A stretch of 64,000 nucleotides of DNA from Synaphobranchus kaupii (GCA_029718625.1 CM056397.1:4860590-4924589); one strand, 5' to 3'; shown: positions 1 to 12,143, counted from the first letter of the stretch. Translations and numbers: made by a program. The notes: generated by a model not told the origin, from the letters alone.

Positions 1-2511
1 ACAGAATGATCCAGAAACCTCCAAGAAGAAATTCCAAAATCAGGTGCATGCTATTACCACAAACACAGCATGTAGCATGAAGCAAGGCAAAGTGAAGCAA
101 TCATGCTAATTTCTGTGTCATTTATTTGATTAGGCAATACAACTTTGGGGTGGGGGGGGGGGGGGGGGGGGGGGTGGGGAATGCAGCAATGACATGGCTG
201 TCATGGATACCCAGGGGAATATGGTTTTAAGGCAGGAGGAATTTTTTACTTTGAAACCACATAATTGGCTTAATGGAGATGTAAGTACATTTAATTTAAT
301 GTAATTTAGCTTGAAATCTAACCTGACAATAGCATTTATGCTGTCATTGTAATTTGTTTCAGATCATTGATTTTTACCTGGCCATGTTTGCCAGTGGCAC
401 CAGAGTCTACCATTTGGACCACGTTTTGACTTGGGCCATTATGAAGGGTAAACGGGACATAATGTCAAGGCAGCTTTTGTCCAAAGTAAGTTTCTATCTG
501 AATATCCTATTGAAATAAGTACTAGATTAATCAATTATGTTTTTAGCTTGCCAAACATATCTTTGACTAATGCCACAATCTCTTTAAGGTCACTTTTGAA
601 GACTATGATGCAGCTGTTGGTTGCTTCAATACTGGAAGCTTGTGGCAAGTATACCTGATCATCATTATCATCATAATGTTTAATTTGGGGGGGGGTGGCA
701 ATGACAAAATCTGTGCTGAGGGGTACAACATCAGCTATTATGATGGTAATAATCACATTTTGTATCTCCCTTGAATGCAGTTTCTTCATTCCCCAAGCAA
801 GCTCCTTTACGTGCTTGATCCTGCAGGACACAATGAGGAGAAAGATTACAGAGAGGCCACAAAGCTGTTTAGTTATAGGCTATGTTATTTTCATCTGTAT
901 AAACCCTTGTAGACCTGTGTCTTGTTGTACAAGTATCTCAGAGTAGAAGTGCTGATCCAGGGTCAGTAGTTGTTAGATAAGCACTTCCACTCGTGTACCA
1001 ACCCTGAATCAGCACTCTTACTCCTAGTCGACTCAGAGATGCTTGATAGATATTTGCCCTGGACTGTATTCATTAAACCTTCCTTATAAACTTGACATAC
1101 CTAGTAAATATTACAGTTCCCTTAATACCTGACCTGGGGGAAATGTTTTTGATTACTGGAAATGTATTTGTGGGACTTAAGGAGTGCTTGATATATCTCC
1201 ACTTGCAAGAGATGTCTACGCTTTTCAAGTACCTTGGAACTTAAGTACCTTAAGTTGTAGTCAAATATATTCAACTACTTTTTCAAATATTTGTGCCCAG
1301 GTCTGCTTAACACTCTGATGCATGGAATGCATCTCATTTTGGAATTTTCTATTATTGTCGCATGAGTGTTTTATATTCTGGATTTTCCTTTTCACCTACT
1401 CTAATGCATTAGGAGGCTCCTTTGTTTGCCTAATGCTAAATTTGCCTAATGACAAAGTACATCTACAATAATTCAAGGTCCAGAGTTCATTTCTGGCCAG
1501 GACCATCTTGTCATCCCTTCTTTTCCTCTAATAGGCCTACTGCCACTATCATAATGAAACATAAAATGCCCTGTAAATAAAAATATGTAAGAAAATCATG
1601 AACTGTATAAACAATGAATGCATGCTCAATCATTAAAACAAAAATAATAATAATGTTTCAGACAATATTTTGTCATGCGACGGAACTCCACCCAGAAAGG
1701 GGACTGGGACCAAATTGTCTGGAAACCTGCAACTATTCATCATACAGTTCAGAGGGATGGTAACAGCTGTGGGGTATTCACAATGCAAGTAAGTTGTGGA
1801 ACTGCAAACTGTATGCTGCAATGTTTCCTTTTATATTTTCTAACCTTTTCCATTCATACACCTCTGTATTAGCTTGTTGTGGCTACACTACAAGATTTCT
1901 GCATTTGCACAAAATGATGAATGTGTAATGGTGATAAATAATGAACAGATGGGAAAGACTCTGATTCAGTCAACAAGAACCCCAGAAACAATCAGTATTG
2001 GTGACCCGAAGGAGCTCCGCATTGAGATGGCTGGAGAAATTTTGCAACATTCAGGTATAAAATCAACTAAGTCAAAGTAGGCGTACACTGTACTTGTACA
2101 GTCTTCTCTGTTGTCTAAATGCATCTAATAATTGTTGCTCATCTTTCACCTTTTCAGCACAAATGCCAGAGTACTACCGGTGGTGTGGGTCAAGTGCTGA
2201 TGGAAACTGGGTGAGTAATAAGACGGTGTACTTGTTTTCTTACAAAAATTATTGTCTAATGGTACTGGTCGTCTTCCCAGGTTCTGTGTGATTGTTGCAA
2301 TAGTTGGCAACACGCAAAGTGTGTGGGGATGTCGGAGGAGGTGTTTCAACTTGTAAAAACTATGCCCTGGGAATGTGACAGCTGTGAATCAAGAAGGTAT
2401 CTCTCAATTTGCAGTGTCACAGAATCAGAACAAGCGAGATGTAAGAGCAATAACTCATTTTCTTATGGTCTTCCTAGGTTACCAAGAAAAAAGAAAAGAA
2501 AATCCCAGTGA
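1..2511 (+). CDS. 3' part of an Ulp1-like protease / PHD finger gene
   Basis: Exons inferred from GT/AG borders and compatible phase: 1-43 (partial), 187-280, 363-485, 589-648, 781-866, 1662-1788, 1895-2054, 2158-2211, 2281-2396 and 2478-2511. The joined frame has no stop before TGA at 2509-2511. The start lies outside the window. Ulp1/SENP hallmarks are a WLNGD-IIDFYL beginning, VLDP for the acidic residue, and Q-R-D-G-N-S-C-G around the nucleophilic Cys in exon 1662-1788. The expected His-Trp reads Leu-Trp (exon 589-648), so the protease may be dead. A PHD finger follows (exons 2158-2396), but its first Cys is Tyr. The last exon is a basic tail rich in K and R. Ulp1 domains accompany KDZ/Zisupton transposases, so this could be the end of such an element or a domesticated gene. 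The domain call is good; the exact family is uncertain. Confidence 0.7.
152..174 (+). repeat. G23 homopolymer
   Basis: An uninterrupted run of 23 G lies 12 bp upstream of the inferred splice acceptor at 185-186, where a pyrimidine tract would normally be. It is G-quadruplex prone and also a likely site of assembly error. Confidence 0.9.
867..1661 (+). other. Long intron of the Ulp1/PHD gene
   Basis: No coding signal was found. It holds a short imperfect hairpin at about 945-1022, with arms reading AAGTGCTGATCCAGGGT and ACCCTGAATCAGCACTC, probably a small MITE remnant. The rest is AT-rich unique-looking sequence. Confidence 0.5.
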
Positions 2512-2902
2512 GATTAAGTAGGCAGGTTTGGAGAATTTAATATTTGAAAGAATACAACAGAAAACACCCTTCCTTACTGTCACCTTTCAACAGCTGTGAC
2601 GCCACCTTCCTTGGCTGGCTCTTGATAAGCGGGTAGGATTGTTTTCCCCTCATGACTGCATGGTTGGTGCTCCTGTTGCTCCGTTGCACTTTCCTAACCA
2701 TTTTCTTTTCTCAACTTTCCTCTACATACCGCCGGCAGGGCTCATGTCCCGCATCTCGAGGGCTGCTGTCATCTGTTGCCGCTTGCCCAGCCACCCCCCC
2801 CCCCCTCCTCCACCACTGCCTGTCGCTCCCGCCACCATTCAAGCTGCCACATCTGGACTGCCTCCAGCTGGACTGTCATCTAGCTGCAGAAAATTCTATT
2901 AA

Positions 2903-4020
2903 AGGATAAGTTCGCTATTTTGGACCTTGGACCCTATTTGTGGTCTGTCTTCCACGAACCTGACACATTGAGTCCATATTTTCGCTGATCGGTCCAGTAT
3001 TGAGCTAGCTACAGATTTCCTGTAGGCTCTCACTGGGCTACAATAGAAGTCAACGGGGCAATTAGAAATGTTATGGAAAAACAACGATAAATGTGCTTTC
3101 ATGTACAATAAATGAGACGGGAAGCTCAGGGTGTATTGTTACCGGTCTCAGTATGCTCTCCTGTGAAATGTATCTCAATCCGAACATTTTTACGTGCTTG
3201 GCATGGCTTGGAAGTAAGCATTTCTCTGTTGCTTGTTTTCGCTGCTCCCGCGGAGTACTATGTGTCGGGGGTGGGGGAGCGGGAAGGTGTGCCGGCCGTT
3301 TACGAAACTATCTATGTGAGCAGTCTGCGTTTGTTTACCTGCAGCAACGTAGGCTACAATTTCCACAAAAAAACTTGGATGATGGATGACTATAATGATT
3401 ACGAAGACGAAGAATTCGATTTTGACTTTGACGTTACTGGCTACAGATTTGAGCCAGAATACACGGACACGGAACTACAAGAGATGGATGATAAGAGAGC
3501 AAGAGAAGAGAGAGAGGCTGAAGTTGCGCAGGTAATGTAAATTATTACAAATGATGATTACAAACACTGCGTTACAAATAGTTCTGCTGTAGGCTACTAG
3601 CTAGTAAACTCCAACGGGAGGTCAGGATTTGTGATCAACTGCTTTTCAAGCGGCCTCTCTACAACGTAGCTAGACTGCGGAAGTTTACAGTGCGAGGTAG
3701 TGCGGTCGGAGAAATAGCTCTGTTTCAAATGGAACTGTTGTTTCAACGTTCGGTTTGCGTTTGCGATAGCCTACATTTCACAGGAGAGCATACTGAGACC
3801 GTAAGAATACACACTGAGCTATAAAAGCACATTTATCGTTGTTTTTCCATAACATTTCTAATTGCCCCGTTGACTTCTATTGTAGCCCAGTGAGAGCCTA
3901 CAGGAAATCTGTAGCTAGCTCAATACTGGACCGATCAGCGAAAATATGGACTCAATGTGTCAGGTTCATGGAAGACAGACCGCAAATAGGGTCCAAGGTC
4001 CAAAATAGCGAACTTATCCT
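2903..4020 (+). mobile_element. Kolobok-like TTAA transposon, internally deleted (copy 1)
   Basis: The element is 1118 bp, flanked by TTAA at 2899-2902 and 4021-4024. It has terminal inverted repeats of about 250 bp: AGGATAAGTTCGCTATTTT at the left and its complement at the right, with matching sequence to about 3165 and from about 3780. TTAA duplication fits piggyBac or Kolobok; the AGG-start termini and the retained exon make Kolobok more likely. No transposase core remains. The inverted repeats frame a coding first exon at 3379-3531. Confidence 0.7.
3379..3531 (+). CDS. Retained first exon of the TTAA element (acidic, FEP motif)
   Basis: An ATG pair at 3379-3384 opens 51 codons up to a consensus donor (CAG|GTAATG at 3531/3532). 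The product is very acidic (runs of D, E, Y and F), then has GYRFEPEYTDTEL and a charged stretch likely to be helical. The acidic-start-then-FEP layout resembles the N-terminus of the fish protein group annotated 'P2X purinoceptor 7-like', from memory of the family. A second TTAA element at 26.0-29.6 kb carries an exon of the same design. Downstream exons are missing, so it is a non-functional fragment here. Confidence 0.55.
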
Positions 4021-4608
4021 TTAACATGAACATTGGCTGATTGGCCATGTTGGTCATTAAAACCTAGACCCTGAGTTGACCGGAGGAGGATGGGTTCTCC
4101 CCTTGAGTCTGGTTCCTCCCAAGGTTTCTTCCTATCTATCTCCAGGGAGTTTTTCCTTGCCGCTGTTGCATTTGGCTTGCTCTTGTGGGGGTTTAGTCCA
4201 GGGTTTTCTGTGAAGCGTATTGTGACAATTGTTTGTGAAATGCGCTATATAAATAAATTGATTTGATTTGTCAACAACATGGCAGTGATGAGCTTTCAGA
4301 ATTATGAGAATAATTTGATCTATATAGAATACTCCCATCTCGGAATGTACTGCAGAATACTCCCATCTCAAAATATGGAAGGTTTTTTTTTTGTTTTTTT
4401 TTAAATCATATAGAAGTGTTAAAAATTAACTTTTTTTAAATGTAATTTATACCTCTTTGAATGGAGACAATTCCACATTCAGAATGTAATTCTCTGCTTT
4501 GTTTTTGTTAATAAACAGCCAAAAATGTGCCTTCAAACAAACCCAAGTGTTATATTGTCATGTATTACCCTGTAATTGCAATTGTGCTACCAAAGAAACT
4601 AAACCAAG

Positions 4609-5524
4609 ATATACAGTGAGCACCATAATTCATTGGACAGTGACACATTTTTTGTTATTTTGGTACTGTACTCTAGCACTTTGAGTTTTAAAGGATACAA
4701 TGACAATGAGGTTGAAGTGCAGACTGTCAGCTTTAATTTGAGGCTATTTTCATCCATATCAGATGAACCGTGGTGGGACTATATTTAGCTGTAAATTATG
4801 CTGGAACAATATGGAACACATGGTTGGTGAAATGGCTAAGTCATCAAGGGTCTGAGGTATGAAACAAACCTCAACCCATCACTCTGCTGCCAGATATGCA
4901 GTAGATATGGATGGATCACTTTAAGCATTGTTTCTCCTGACTAATTTTCCGATTGAAGTCTATGGAAAAAGTCAGGAGAAGAAACCGTTCAAGTTATCCA
5001 TCCATATCAACTGCATATCTGGCAGCAGAGTGATGGTTTAAGGCTTGTTTGATACATCAGACCCTTGATGACTTCGAGCCATTTAGCCAACCATACTGTT
5101 CCAGTGTAATTTACAGCTAAATCTAGTCCTACCCCCCAATTCCCACATGGATCCATTCAAATGCTGAGAGGTTATAGTATCACTTGTAGGAGTACCAGAA
5201 AAAAAGATATCAAGAGTCTTTTGATATCATTTTATACCCAGTTATGATGTCATCACCTGTTTACCTGTGGAATGTTCCACACAGGTATTTTTTTAACTTC
5301 CCAGTCAATTATTTTTGCCCGTCCCAACTTTTTTGGAACGTGTTGCAGGCATCAACTTCGGAATTGTATATTTACAAAAATCAATAAATTTCATAAGGTA
5401 AAACATTAAATTCTTTTCTTTGTTTTCAATTAAATATATGTAAAAGAGAATTTACAAATCGCTGCTTTCTGCTGTTATGTGCATTTTACATACTGTCCCA
5501 ACTTTTTTGGAATTGAGGACTGTA
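4609..5524. mobile_element. Composite Tc1/mariner-type palindromic element
   Basis: Starts near ACAGTGAGCACCATAATT and ends near GTCCCAACTTTTTTGGAATT, both Tc1-like termini common in fish. About 4780-4955 is inverted against 4965-5140, around a centre at about 4960. No transposase ORF is present. It is probably a non-autonomous foldback plus a second Tc1 end. A related segment recurs at 8600-8830. Confidence 0.5.
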
Positions 5525-6446
5525 GATAAAGATAAATGTTAAAGATTTTAACATGGCGCAAGTGCATTTAGGGCAGTGTGGGCAATGACCCGATGGTCTA
5601 TCCAGCCTGCGCTGCCCCATCTGAATTGCCCACTCAAATGCTAAATAAACGTGAAATTCCCGTGTAATTATACCACGCCATTCTACTATCAATATCTGAT
5701 ACTAAATAGGAAATAAATATCCAATCCTACCAATGCTTTTACGCATAGAGACATCCCTTTCAAAATTCAGCGGTCATTTATTGTCTGGGTCAATCCGCGT
5801 GAGAAATAAACAACACTTTATAATGGTATTACACTATCTGAAATGTTGATGCGTAATCCTGCCTATGCTCTGCAAACCCGGCTCACTCATGTTTTATGTT
5901 TGATTTGTCCTGAAGCTAGAACATTTGCCAGCATTTTCCTGATGGTGGAATATTATTTTATTGTAATTTATCATACATACTATACACTGTATGGTAAAAG
6001 TTTCATTGAGGTGAGTATGAATGTGTATATGCTTTATAATGGACATAGAATATTTTATTCATTTTATGAGAGGTTTGGATAGGTGTTTAGATCCATAGAC
6101 ATTTACCCCCTATACTGATGAAAATATAGTAATCCCCACTTGAAAATTATGCAAAAGTGAGTTTTTGGAGCCAATACAGTTGATTTGTAGTTAAATATAT
6201 AATTATTTCATGATTTACAGCAGTGCACAATTTAGCAATTTTGGATACATTTGAAGACGCTAAGGGACAGCAGGGTACACTGCCTATATTTAGAATCATA
6301 GATCTGTAGTAGTTCTGCATATAACTCAGATTGTGGACACGGAGTTTATGATCCAGCAAATGTATAGTTTTATACATTAACTCAGTATTTCATTGCTAAC
6401 TAAAGAAAAAAATTTTTAGTTTGCATTTTTTCAAGATTTCTTTGCA
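5525..6446. other. Intergenic, nothing recognised
   Basis: AT-rich sequence with only short random ORFs. No splice-consistent exon, terminal repeat or RNA gene was seen. Confidence 0.4.
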
Positions 6447-6451
6447 TTTGT

Positions 6452-7549
6452 TGTTAGGTGTTGGTGGGGGAAGGACCCAAGCGCAGGCAGGAAGTACAAA
6501 AACAAAGTTTAATAAAAGGGCTAGGCAGCAATCCGTGGTAAACAGGCAGGGTCAAAAACCGGGGAGACAGGGCAACGGTACAAAGCACAGTCCAAAGAGT
6601 GGTCAAGGAACAGGCAAGGGTCAAACCGGGAAGGCACAGCAAAGGTACAAAAACAGGATCCAAAACCAGGGTCGCGAGAACACAGGCAGGGGTCAAAACC
6701 GGGGAGGCGTAAGAGGAACAAAAGAGAACAAAACAGACTAAATACAAAACAAAACAACAACAGGCAAAAACTAGGGAAACAAAAACTAGAAAACAGAATA
6801 AACTAACAGCTCGGGCAGAATCTCGGAATAAACAGGCAACACAGAAGCAAAATATAGTACAAGGAACTCGCGAAGAAACACTGAAATGACAAGGTATATA
6901 TACACAGAGGGAGACAGACATAATGGGAATCAGGTGTGTAGAAGCAGGGAGGGGAGATTGCTCACAGGTGAGAACAGTGAGGGTTAACAGGGACCAATAA
7001 AACAATGACAGGGGAAACGTAAGACACGGACTGGAATACACAGACACAATGATAACAAACGGCCTGGAGTTAGCAGGTAAACAAGTGCACAACTCAGAGG
7101 GGAGGGACACGAAAGTGGACAAATGTGCAGAGAATGCGAAATCACAGATCGATGCAGGGATAGGATAACGAGGAGGGAAATGACAGCTGCAGGTAGAAAC
7201 TCAAGATGAATTAGTAATGTTAGTAGTGAACTCTAGAACCCTAATGTTAGTAGGTTAGTATTATATACATGTTAGTTTGTTAGCAGGTTAGTATTAAATC
7301 TAATCTAACAGTTAGTATGATTAGTAGATTAGTATTATATACAAATATAAATAAAGCCAGAAGGAAGAAAACGAGATATACGAAATACAGAAGAAACCTG
7401 AATGTTCCCAAAATCACCCGAATAGTGCAATGACAAAGACGGGGTGGAATCTCAGAAACATGGAACGCGGACTGACAATCGCGAGGGAAAGAAAACAGGA
7501 AAAATAATAACAAATGAAGAATAAACAGACAGATTACAGGACCCTAACA
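6452..7549 (-). mobile_element. Solo LTR (1098 bp)
   Basis: Bounded by TGTTAGG... and ...CCTAACA and flanked by the 5-bp repeat TTTGT (6447-6451 and 7550-7554). Read on the minus strand it starts TGTTAGGGTCC. A TATATATAC box lies mid-way, and AATAAA sits shortly before the end in 'cttttattaaactttg', a layout usual for fish Ty3/Gypsy LTRs. The left part on the plus strand carries degenerate 'GGTCAAAACCGGG' repeats. No internal region remains, so it arose by LTR-LTR recombination. Confidence 0.75.
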
Positions 7550-7807
7550 TTTGTGGCACCTTATTTTGACATAAATTATGAAAATAAACTAATCTAAGTT
7601 AGTATTGTAAATGGTGCAACTGTCTTGTTTCATTTAAGCCATGTTCCACATCTCTGGGATGCTCACACCTGGAGTAAAGCCTTAAATAGAGCACCCCCTA
7701 AATAGGTGAGAATTGACCAAATTTAGCATCTGAGCGTAAGGGGTTAATAATCATTTAACCATTTCTAAAATATTTCTCATGAATTTCTAAAATGACGCAT
7801 AATACGT

Positions 7808-8250
7808 ACACTGCCTGGCCAAAAAAAAAAAGTTGCACACTCTAATATTTCATTGGACCTGTAGCTTTGATTATGGCGCGCATTCGTCGTGGCATTGTTT
7901 CGACAACCTTATGCAACGTCACAACATTTATTTCCGTCCAGAGTTGCATTCATTTCTGGCCATGATCTTGTATTGATGACGGGTGAGTCAAACCACTCCG
8001 TAAAGTCTTCTCCAGCACATCCCAAAGACTTTCAATGGGGTTAAGGTCAGGATGGCCAATGCATGTGTAAAAATGATTCCTCATGCTCCCTGAACCACCC
8101 TTTCACAATTTGAACCCGATGAATCTTGGCATTGTTGTCGTGGAATATGCCCATTGATGGGATAACCTGGTCATTCAGTACATTTAGGTACTCAGCTGAG
8201 AACATCCATCTATCAAACTGGCCGGAGGCATTCCAGGTGGCTACCAGGTG
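7808..8250 (-). pseudogene. Tc1/mariner transposase fragment, C-terminal
   Basis: The plus strand starts with the Tc1-like terminus ACTGCCTGGCCAAAAA. Minus-strand translation gives a Tc1 catalytic-core end: a DNNAKIHR motif (the second Asp of the DDE triad), then a segment resembling the PDLNPIE region broken by stops. Several stops and shifts mean it is inactive. The 5' half of the transposase is gone. Confidence 0.6.
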
Positions 8251-8600
8251 GGCCAAAAAGAAGTTTGGCAGAAGACTGCACCCGACCACCCTGGACATTG
8301 CCGAGAAAACATTCACCCCAATCCTCACTCCCAGGAGCACTACAAGCGCAGTCTCCACAAGCAAGAGATTTTCAGCGCTGGCTGACACTCCACCACCCCC
8401 ACCCACAACATGGAGGACCACTGTCGTACCACCCCAGGACCAGTACCAGAGGGAGTGGCCAGCTCTGAGGCAGACATATCCCCCTGGAAGCCCGGCACTG
8501 ACAAGGAACGCTGAGAGGAAGCACTACACCACCAGAGGAACAGGACAAGCAGTGGGATCACAGGATACCACAGGGACTGGGAACCTACTCCATATCTGAC
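8251..8600 (+). other. Open, proline-rich fragment of unknown origin
   Basis: Continues an ORF that is open from 8126 to 8599, although its first part is only antisense to the Tc1 fossil. The 8251-8560 part encodes a P/T/S-rich stretch with an '[13 protein letters not shown]' segment, a style seen in ORF1 proteins of some non-LTR retrotransposons. I cannot assign it. It joins abruptly to repeats on both sides and is probably a captured fragment. Confidence 0.25.
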
Positions 8601-8830
8601 AACAGAGTGATGGTTTGGGGCTCGTTCGATAGCTCAGACCCTTGATGACTTACAGCCATTTAGACAGCCATGTGTTCCATACTGTACCAGTGTAATTTAC
8701 AGCTGAATCTAGACTCACCCCCCAATTCCCATAGAGATCAATTCAAATGCAGAGAGGTTATAGTATCACTTGTAACAGTACCTGAAAATAAGATATTGAG
8801 AGTCTTTTGATGTTGATGGGTCACAGACTT
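8600..8830 (+). repeat. Dispersed copy of the 5020-5240 segment
   Basis: Starts with CAGAGTGATGGTTTGGGGCT, then CAGACCCTTGATGACTT and GTGTAATTTACAGCTGAATC, and ends at GAGTCTTTTGATGTTG. It matches 5027-5235 in the same order and orientation with scattered differences. It is half of the palindromic element described at 4609-5524. Confidence 0.7.
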
Positions 8831-9117
8831 CAGGAAGTAACAGCATGCAAAGGATATGCGACCAAATATTAAATATGATACTTTAAAAATACGTTAAAGC
8901 AAAGGGTATGAATACTTATGTAAATGAGAGATTTCAGTTTTAGATTTTTAATAAATTTGCAAAAACGTCTAAAAACATGTTTTCACTTTGTCATTATGGG
9001 TTATTGAGTGTAGATTGACGGGCAAAAATGCCAATTTTATCCATTTAAAATTAAATATACAATACAATAAAGTGTGCAAAAAGTGAAGGGGTCTGAATAC
9101 TTTCATTAGCCACTGTA
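8831..9117 (+). mobile_element. Tc1-type transposon 3' end
   Basis: Ends GTGAAGGGGTCTGAATACTT...CACTGTA, the terminal inverted repeat of a common fish Tc1 group, preceded by the typical 'tttcactttgtcattatggg' sub-terminal sequence. No coding part is attached. Confidence 0.6.
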
Positions 9118-9189
9118 CATAGTCCACCCATGTTAGGGGACCAACAGTAATTGTACAAATGACCATAATCTTATATAAAGTCGTTACAT

Positions 9190-9700
9190 TTAGTATTTGT
9201 TACAAATCCTTTGCATTCAATGATGAATGATATCGGCCTCCCATAGTCATCACCAGACACTGGATATTTTTCCTAGTCATACTCTGCCCGGCCTGTACTG
9301 CAGACATCTTCAGGTCCTGTTTTTTCAGGGGCTTTCTGGCTTCAGTCTTGTCTTCAACAAGTCAAACACATGTTCGATTGGATGGGTGATTGACTTGGCA
9401 GGTCAATGACATTCCATTTTATGGCCCTGAAAAACTCCTTGGTTGCTTTAGCATTAGGTTTGGGCTAATTATCCTGCTGCAAAGTGAAGTGCCGTCCAAT
9501 GAGTTCTGAGACATTTGGTTGGATCTGAGCAGATAAGATTTCTGCACACTTCAGAATTCATCCTGCTTCTGCCGTCAATGCAGCAATGACATCATCAATG
9601 AAGACAAGTGAGCCAGTTCCAGTGGCAGCCCTACATGCCCATAAAACTGCCTCCACAATGTTTGACAGACTGGGAGGGGGGTCATGAGCAGTTCCTTTCT
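9190..9700 (-). pseudogene. Second Tc1 transposase fossil
   Basis: Minus-strand pieces in several frames give a Tc1-like C-terminal core: a segment near 9400 reading like AIKWNVIDL-PSQ followed by a PIEHVFDLLK-like stretch near 9370. The plus strand carries the familiar 'ccacaatgtttgacagactg' region. It has multiple frame breaks and no intact terminus on the right. Confidence 0.45.
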
Positions 9701-9775
9701 TTCTCCACCCCTTCCTCTTTCCTTTCCATCACTTTGGTACAGGTTAATACACTCCTCTCATCTGTCTTTGTTCCA

Positions 9776-10310
9776 GAACTCTACAGGTTCCGCTGATGCT
9801 GGATCTGGTGCTGGTCGCCTGATCCATGCGTTCCAGAGCAGGTACAGGTCTCGAGCCCTCTGATAGTGCAGCCACCGGCTGCAACAAGTGTCGAGGCTGT
9901 CTGTAATCTGATCTGGGGAACGACACCTCTATATTTCAGAGATTGAGGCCAGTATCAGTGGTCGCAAGACCCTGCATATTGCGCCCGATGTAACCATCGA
10001 AGGACCGCTGGCCGTCATGGCAGATACAAGTCCCAAGCCCTCTGATAGTGCAGCTAGCTGCACCGAGTCTTGAGACCATCTGGAATCTGCCACATGTGGA
10101 ACCCATGTCTAGACCTCTGATATTGGTGCAAGGTATCATGTTGCAGAACGTCTGAATTTCTGTGATGCTGGAACTGGGTCCTCAGGTCTATGCAATCTGG
10201 CCTGTAACAAGTTTTAAACCTCTGAGTTTCACGTACGTCTAAAAACAAGTCCCCCGACCTCTGACACCAGAGCCCGAGAGTCATTGTGTAAAATTGTTCA
10301 CTGTGGTTTC
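9776..10310. repeat. Degenerate tandem repeat, about 180-bp period
   Basis: The phrase 'agccctctgatagtgcagc' occurs near 9857 and again near 10036. Weaker versions ('tagacctctgatattggtgc', 'taaacctctgagtttc') occur near 10110 and 10215. Each is preceded by a CAGGTCTC/CAAGTCCC-like segment. Copies are strongly diverged and no coding function is seen. Confidence 0.45.
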
Positions 10311-11395
10311 AGGAGGTATGGGAAAAATAAAAATAAAAATCCAGAGACTAAGGAAACAACTGAGGAGAGTCTTCAGAAGGAGGTGTCAAGATATTTGAAG
10401 ACAGAGAGGATAGAAAACAAAGGCAAAGGCAGACAGCACATAGAGGAGTAGGCATATGCCGGCATGATAACCTTGTCCTAAATATTATAAATAATCTATT
10501 TGTATGAATTCCATTCTCTTGTAGGCCTAAATTTATGTGAAACAATAAACAGAACTAGAACAAAATGTGGTTTGTGCTATATTTACATGTCAATGACAAA
10601 AAGCGATCAATAATAGTTTGAAATTATGAGTAATACAAGTTAATGGTATAGAAATGCAGAACATAAAATGGATTAATATGAGCTGTGGAATGACTGGGCC
10701 TTCCGTGAACAGTCGGCCTGTCTGAAACAGATTACTCGCCAGTGGACCGCGAGGAAACCAATGAGCAAAATGCCAGTGTTGTGCTGTCATTGCAGATTTC
10801 TACTCCTCTTCCAGTGAACGCACACATCAAGCTACAAGCTATGTTATCAAAGAGCTATGTAATACTGTGGATTGTCGTACAAGCATAGCAATAAACAATG
10901 AATTGTAGATTCTGACAAAATATGACTCCCCTCCTATATTAAAAAAATTGCACCTACCAAAATTGGACTTCACCGCTCACTACTGGTAACAAAATATAAA
11001 CAGTATATGAAGAGGTCATTATGCATGGTCAGTCTGGTGGTTGTCAGAGCTTTTTAATATGAGAGGGGAGTCTGATTTTAGCACCTACCAAAATTTGACT
11101 CCCCCATACCCTCCCTTGTTATTACTGGTCACAAAAGGATGTAATTACTAACAGCATATGAAGAGAATTTGCATGGTGAATTTGGTGATTATCAGACATT
11201 GCCAGCTGAACTTTAAAATACCATAAACCTTTTTTAACGTTGTGCCTGCCTGCTTTATGGTTAACCGCGGATAGCCAATCCGCCATGCACTGTGACAATA
11301 ACATTTAGAAATCCTAAAGCGGGGTTATCTAACATAAACAGTAATGTGTCATCATTTTGTTTTCTGTCTTTCAGGAGAAGTGCAGGGAAACATTA
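10311..11395. other. Intergenic, nothing recognised
   Basis: AT-rich. The phrase 'CACCTACCAAAATT(G/T)GACT' occurs twice (about 10950 and 11080), suggesting a short local duplication. No exon, RNA gene or terminal repeat could be supported. Confidence 0.35.
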
Positions 11396-11404
11396 AAGAC
11401 GCCC

Positions 11405-11880
11405 CATAGAGTTGAAACGTGACCTCCCACTTGCGTGGAGCATTGCATTGTGAGGGAACTGAGGTAATATAATTAGCCTACTAATTATATTTATAGAATT
11501 ACTCCCTCCCCCTAAATTGGATCCGAATCGCACTTGGTGTGCCTGCCATATTTCATCCTGGCTTTTTCGGGATTCCCCTATTGAAGCAAGGGAAGGGAAC
11601 GAGAAGCGTTCGGATCCAAAATTTATCTTTTCTTCTTGTCGTTCCCTTCCCTTGCTTCAAGGGGGGAATCCCCAAAATGCCAGGGTGAAATATGGCAGGC
11701 ACACCAAGTGCGATTCGGATCCAATTTAATAAAGGGGAGGGAGTAATTGTATTCCCTCGCTCCCTAGTTTATTCTCCCTTCCACCAAGGGTATAAAATGC
11801 AAGCTTCCATCAAGAAACAAATCCCACAATGCAATGCTCCACATTGAAAATGTGGGAGGTTACATTTCAACTCTATGGTG
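11405..11880. repeat. Foldback element with nested inverted arms
   Basis: Outer arms at about 11407-11456 and 11829-11879 share CATAGAGTTGAAACGTGACC and its complement. Inner arms at about 11518-11610 and 11640-11725 are almost perfect complements (GGATCCGAATCGCACTTGG against CCAAGTGCGATTCGGATCC). The whole can fold into one stem. It looks like a foldback MITE; no ORF of note. Confidence 0.75.
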
Positions 11881-12143
11881 TTGCACTTCCGAAATGTTGC
11901 GAGGCAGTTCAGTTCTGTTTTTGTTTGTTTCTCGTCAATCCTCCCTTGCAGAGCACCTTTTAAGTTTGCTTCTTGCACGTAGCAAATTGCGTCACAAGAT
12001 AGCTCCATCGAGGGAAGACAGCAAGGGAAGGGAGCGTGTTAAATTGGATTCAAATGCAGCCCTGGCTTCGTTTTTGAAGCTCACTTCCTGGTCTTGTTGC
12101 TCTCTGTCACCAGTGTGTCCATAGAGGGTGGGAGGGGCCAGCC

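Larger units (their letters stand above)
2567..4269 (+). mobile_element. L2-type LINE 3' UTR, split by a TTAA element
   Basis: 2567-2900 and 4021-4269 match, in order, the 3' UTR of the LINE copy at 60.75-61.50 kb, sharing the 'tccttactgtcacc' start and the 'ggtttcttcct' and 'gctatataaataaat' segments. The 3' end is a TTGATTTGATTTG-like tail. No reverse transcriptase part is left. The copy is interrupted at 2899-4024 by the TTAA-flanked element, so the LINE is the older insertion. Confidence 0.75.

Noticed and set aside
2639..2909. Proline-rich ORFs on the plus strand
   Set aside because: They lie in the L2 LINE 3' UTR; the similar stretch at 61.0-61.28 kb is also non-coding.
6421..7122. Long ORFs on both strands (106 and 222 aa)
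   Set aside because: They fall inside the solo LTR and reflect its internal repeats; no domain.
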